Below, one piece after another: positions 60,775 to 64,000 of a DNA stretch of 64,000 nucleotides. The notes below the pieces were generated by a model that was given only the letters and a program-made list of their open reading frames with translations, ran no database searches and was not told the origin of the DNA. The translations under genes were made by a program, and so were the position numbers. The stretch spans positions 89,163 to 153,162 of the forward strand of contig NZ_NSGJ01000005.1 of NCBI RefSeq assembly GCF_002286775.1, in the 5' to 3' direction. This stretch comes from Myroides sp. N17-2 (GTDB taxonomy: Bacteria > Bacteroidota > Bacteroidia > Flavobacteriales > Flavobacteriaceae). Within the stretch, counting starts at the first letter, position 1; each line of letters starts with the position of its first letter.

Positions 60775-63700
60775 CTACTTCTTATTTCTATAAGCCCAAT
60801 AGAATACGAGCGGTAAGACAGTAAAGGAAAGTATCATACAGATAAGTAATCCTCCTACGATCATAATAGCTAATGGCTTTTGGATCTCTGATCCCATTCC
60901 ATTAGACAGTGCCGCTGGTAGTAGTCCCATAGATCCCATAAGGGCAATCATAACTACTGGTCTAATACGACTCTTCACTCCATCTTTAATAGCATCTATT
61001 AAAGGCATTCTGTGCTGTAGGTTTTCTCTCATTACTCCGATTAGTACAATACCATCTATCGTAGCAACCCCAAAAAGAATAATGAACCCTATACCAGCAG
61101 ATATTCCAAATATCGTGCCAGTCATCCATAATGACATAAATCCTCCAATAAAAGCAAACGGAATCGTAAGTGCTGCAATAGCAGTGTCTTTTACATTCCC
61201 AAAGTTGAAGTATAACAGCACTAGGATAAGGATTAAAGAGATCGGTACTACTAGTGCTAGCTGATTAGCCGCACGCTCTTTACTCTCAAATTCTCCCGCC
61301 CATTCCATCTTATTAGCAGCGGGTAGTGTTACTTCTTTATTTACTTTAGCTCTTGCTTCTGCTATCGTACTTCCAAGATCTCTTCCCTCAATGCTAAATC
61401 CTATACCGATATATCTACTACCACCTTCTCTATATATAAAAGCTGGCCCTGTGTGAAAGTCTATCGTTGCAATCTCTTTTAGAGGAACTTGTTTACCATC
61501 TAATGAAGGGATTAATATCTCTTCTATTTTCTCTGCCGAGTCTCTATATCCTTTGTCAAAGCGGAGTACTACGTCAAACATTCTCTCATTCTCATAAAGC
61601 GTAGTAGCTGCCTGTCCACCGATAGTCATCGCGATTACTGCCTGTGCGTCTGCCATAGTTACAGCATACTTCGCCATCTTGTGATCGTGCAGTTTTATTC
61701 TTAACTCAGGCTGACCGATGTTTTTAAATACATTTAAGTCAGTCACTCCTTCTACATCTTTAATGCTTTTGGCTACTTGATTAGCATATTTCTCTAATTC
61801 GAACAAATCATCGCCAAATATCTTAATAACAAGAGAACTTTTAACTCCTGCTACATATTCCTCTACGTTATCTTGGATAGGTTGACTGAATCCAAAGTTT
61901 ACTCCGGGGTAATTATCTAACTGTAGTCTAATCTCTTCTAATAGTTTCTCCTTGGATATCTTGCGTGTCCATTCGTCTTGAGGTTTTAACTCTGCGTGAA
62001 ATTCTATATTAAAGAATCCCGTAGGATCAGTACCATCATTAGGGCGTCCTGTCTGAGATAAGACAAACTTGACTTCATCAAACTCTCTGATCTTCGCCTT
62101 CATTTCTTTAGATAAACGCACTGACTCATCTAAGTTAATACTACTCGGTAGTGTAGCTCTGATGTAAAGTGCTCCCTCATTTAGTTTAGGTAAGAACTCT
62201 GAGCCGTAATAGTGAAAACGAACTCCACAGATTACTAATAACCCTACGAATAGAGATAGCGTAAGCTTCTTATGTGTAAAACTCCAGTTGAACATCTTAT
62301 AGATATTGTTCTTGAAGAATTTAGATATTTTATTCTCACGTTCTTTAATATCCTTAGTCAATAGCAATTTACACATCGCAGGTACATAAGTCAAACTCAG
62401 TATTAATGAACCAAGTAGGGCATATCCCAGTGTAAAGGCTAGGGGAGAGAACATCTTACCTTCTACTTTTTGGAAAGAGAAAATAGGCATTAATGCTACA
62501 ATTAAGATTAATAGAGCAAAGAAGATATAACTTGCTACACTTGTTGCACTTTTCTTAATCGTTCCTAATTTAGACATTCTATTAAACCTTGCCATACCTA
62601 CTTGTTCGGCTCGTTTCTCTAGACCGACGAAGACGTGCTCTACGATGACCAGCGTTCCCTCTAGTAATAATCCAAAGTCTAATGCCCCCATCGAAATAAG
62701 GTTAGCAGGTAATCCTTGTATCTTAAGCATTATAATAGCAAATAAGAAAGCTAGAGGAATAACAGAGGCTACGATAAACGTCGTACGCCAGTTATATAAG
62801 AATATAAATACAATGATAGATACTAATACTACACCTTCTACTAAGTTTTTAGAAACAGTGTGTACGGTATTATTTACTAAATGTGTTCTATCTACGACAG
62901 TTTCTATCTGAACATTCTTAGGTAAGATACGGTCATTTAGATCCTCTATTTTTGCTTTTAAACTTTCGATGACAGCACTTGGATTTTCTCCACGTAGCAT
63001 CACGACAATACCCTCTACTACATCTTCATCATCTTGATGACTTACTTGTCCTAGACGAGGTTTAGCAGAGATAACTACTTTAGCCACGTGCTTTACTAAG
63101 ATAGGAGTACTTCCTTTTACTTCGATTAAGATATTCTCTATATCCTCTGCATTATCTAATAATCCTACACCACGTACTACATAAGCCTGATCACCACGTT
63201 GGATTACATCACCACCTACATTAATATTACTTTTCTCTACTGCCTCATAGACATCTAAAGGGGATAAGTCATAGTTGATTAATTCGGTTGGGTTAATTTG
63301 TATTTCGTAGATCTTTTCCTCTCCACCGAAGCTTACTACATCAGCTACACCAGGTACAGAAAGTAATTCTCTCTCGATGACCCAATCTTGGATAGCAGTA
63401 ACTTCTTTAATAGGAAGGTCACTCTTCACGATATATCTAAATATCTCTCCGGTTGCTCCAGAAGGTGGTTCTATTTCAAATTCAGCTCCTTCAGGTAGGT
63501 TGACATTCCCCATTCTATTAGAAGCATATTGTTGAGCGAAGAAGTCATCTACTTCATCATTAAACAATACGGTTACTACAGAAAGACCAAATAATGATAT
63601 CGATCTTACCTCTGCTTTATTAGGAATAGTATTAACTTCTTTAGAGATAGGAAGAGTAATAAACTTTTCTACTTCCTCCGCACTACGACCGGGCCATTGC

Positions 63701-63861
63701 GTAATAATACGAGCTCTCGTATTCGTCACATCAGGGAAGGCCTCGATAGGTGTGTGTATATAACTATAGATTCCGCCAAATAACAATAACAAGACACCGA
63801 AAATAACGATGAAGGTATTCTTAAGTGAGAAAGAAACTATATTTTTTACGAACTTTTGCAT
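60775..63861 (-). CDS. czcA: CzcA/CusA-family heavy-metal RND efflux pump
   Basis: A 1028-residue inner-membrane pump with the RND plan: one N-terminal segment (TFIVIFGVLLLLFGGIYSY), two large periplasmic domains, and segment clusters VEGVVLVSIIVFIFLYNWRT to LTYVPAMCKLLL and the C-terminal set ending LSFTVLPLVFYWAYRN. IHTPIEAFPDVTNTRARI and GRSAEEVEKFITLPI are CzcA/CusA signatures. The segment-4 proton-relay region reads GALDFGLLLEGTLVIVEH, where most members have D-G-x-V; the acid is a glutamate. The metal cannot be named from sequence. No membrane-fusion (CzcB) or TolC-type gene is visible, but the window cuts off immediately upstream. Confidence 0.93.
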   Translation of the reverse strand: MQKFVKNIVSFSLKNTFIVIFGVLLLLFGGIYSYIHTPIEAFPDVTNTRARIITQWPGRSAEEVEKFITLPISKEVNTIPNKAEVRSISLFGLSVVTVLFNDEVDDFFAQQYASNRMGNVNLPEGAEFEIEPPSGATGEIFRYIVKSDLPIKEVTAIQDWVIERELLSVPGVADVVSFGGEEKIYEIQINPTELINYDLSPLDVYEAVEKSNINVGGDVIQRGDQAYVVRGVGLLDNAEDIENILIEVKGSTPILVKHVAKVVISAKPRLGQVSHQDDEDVVEGIVVMLRGENPSAVIESLKAKIEDLNDRILPKNVQIETVVDRTHLVNNTVHTVSKNLVEGVVLVSIIVFIFLYNWRTTFIVASVIPLAFLFAIIMLKIQGLPANLISMGALDFGLLLEGTLVIVEHVFVGLEKRAEQVGMARFNRMSKLGTIKKSATSVASYIFFALLILIVALMPIFSFQKVEGKMFSPLAFTLGYALLGSLILSLTYVPAMCKLLLTKDIKERENKISKFFKNNIYKMFNWSFTHKKLTLSLFVGLLVICGVRFHYYGSEFLPKLNEGALYIRATLPSSINLDESVRLSKEMKAKIREFDEVKFVLSQTGRPNDGTDPTGFFNIEFHAELKPQDEWTRKISKEKLLEEIRLQLDNYPGVNFGFSQPIQDNVEEYVAGVKSSLVIKIFGDDLFELEKYANQVAKSIKDVEGVTDLNVFKNIGQPELRIKLHDHKMAKYAVTMADAQAVIAMTIGGQAATTLYENERMFDVVLRFDKGYRDSAEKIEEILIPSLDGKQVPLKEIATIDFHTGPAFIYREGGSRYIGIGFSIEGRDLGSTIAEARAKVNKEVTLPAANKMEWAGEFESKERAANQLALVVPISLILILVLLYFNFGNVKDTAIAALTIPFAFIGGFMSLWMTGTIFGISAGIGFIILFGVATIDGIVLIGVMRENLQHRMPLIDAIKDGVKSRIRPVVMIALMGSMGLLPAALSNGMGSEIQKPLAIMIVGGLLICMILSFTVLPLVFYWAYRNKK

Positions 63862-63886
63862 AAATAAGGGCTTTTACTAATTGAAG

Positions 63887-64000
63887 TCATCTTGACTTTT
63901 TAGTTTTCTGAAATTTCTTTAGTCCTATAACAATAAAAGCCATAAAATTCCACGCCATCCAACTAGAAAGTGTGGTGTCAAACCTATTGAGTAAAGAACG
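63887..64000 (-). CDS. C-terminal tail of an upstream gene (cut by window edge)
   Basis: The last 37 codons of a minus-strand gene, ending TGA at 63887-63889, 25 bases before the pump start. The visible sequence contains RFDTTLSSWMAWNFMAFIVI followed by a basic tail (KKFQKTKK), a single hydrophobic segment. The closeness suggests one operon with the pump. The identity is unknown. Confidence 0.55.
   Translation of the reverse strand, partial: RSLLNRFDTTLSSWMAWNFMAFIVIGLKKFQKTKKSR

Overview
The window looks like chromosome from an AT-rich flavobacterium (phylum Bacteroidota), most plausibly Myroides or a close relative. The genus is inferred from gene content; the phylum is well supported. Support comes from a fused LpxC-FabZ, a type III glutamine synthetase, a second LpxD-like protein beside EF-P, a subclass A2-type class A beta-lactamase, and many genes preceded by TAnnTTTG -7 boxes rather than Shine-Dalgarno sites. 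I found no tRNA, rRNA, CRISPR array, complete insertion sequence or prophage. Most of the window is housekeeping DNA with gene-free stretches that carry dispersed repeats.

Layout. 1-540: 5' part of diaminopimelate dehydrogenase (minus). 541-4550: three hypothetical genes separated by repeat-filled intergenic DNA. 4799-8150: a PhoX-like lipoprotein and an imelysin/cytochrome c peroxidase fusion. 8284-10614: a tandem pair of DUF695-like paralogues. 10896-13192: yaaA and hutH. 13304-20394: HD hydrolase, lpxD, lpxC-fabZ, lpxA, efp, lpxD-like and sucD, the lipid A core of the window. 21027-25950: secreted lipase, DUF308 membrane protein, collagen-motif lipoprotein and type III glutamine synthetase. 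26753-32479: a 1908-residue DUF4011/SF1 helicase/Vsr-like/DUF3320 protein that resembles single-gene phage-defence proteins. 32564-43249: peroxiredoxin, acyl-CoA dehydrogenase, beta-lactamase, a DUF2157-DUF4401-GDYXXLXY membrane operon, a serine hydrolase, an ABC-F protein and ornithine aminotransferase. 44049-45759: an XRE/ImmA-IrrE metalloprotease with an unknown partner gene, preceded by a possible structured RNA. 45842-54958: peptidases, two SDRs, transaldolase-like enzyme, HEAT-repeat protein, HD phosphohydrolase, DoxX, HAD and a methyltransferase. 55586-56469: a GNAT acetyltransferase split by a 275-bp insertion. 56646-64000: Crp/Fnr regulator, flavodoxin-fold reductase, a divergent MFS/AraC pair and a CzcA-type RND pump with the tail of an upstream gene.

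Working together. The lpx genes supply the first acylation and deacetylation steps of lipid A, and FabZ supplies acyl-ACP. The three GDYXXLXY-operon genes overlap and probably act as one membrane complex. The AraC regulator probably controls the divergent MFS gene. The helicase and the ImmA/IrrE pair are the accessory, possibly defence- or stress-related parts.

The less ordinary observations are: (i) a roughly 250-bp element present twice in inverse orientation (about 26215-26464 and 55116-55375), each copy with a -7-like box, conserved spacing and a 16-18 bp palindrome, so possibly a small RNA family; (ii) the ImmA/IrrE pair with an operator-like palindrome over its start of transcription; (iii) the helicase with a transglutaminase-like N-terminus and an apparently degraded nuclease motif; (iv) the GNAT insertion, which looks like a piece of foreign coding sequence bounded by a 4-bp duplication.
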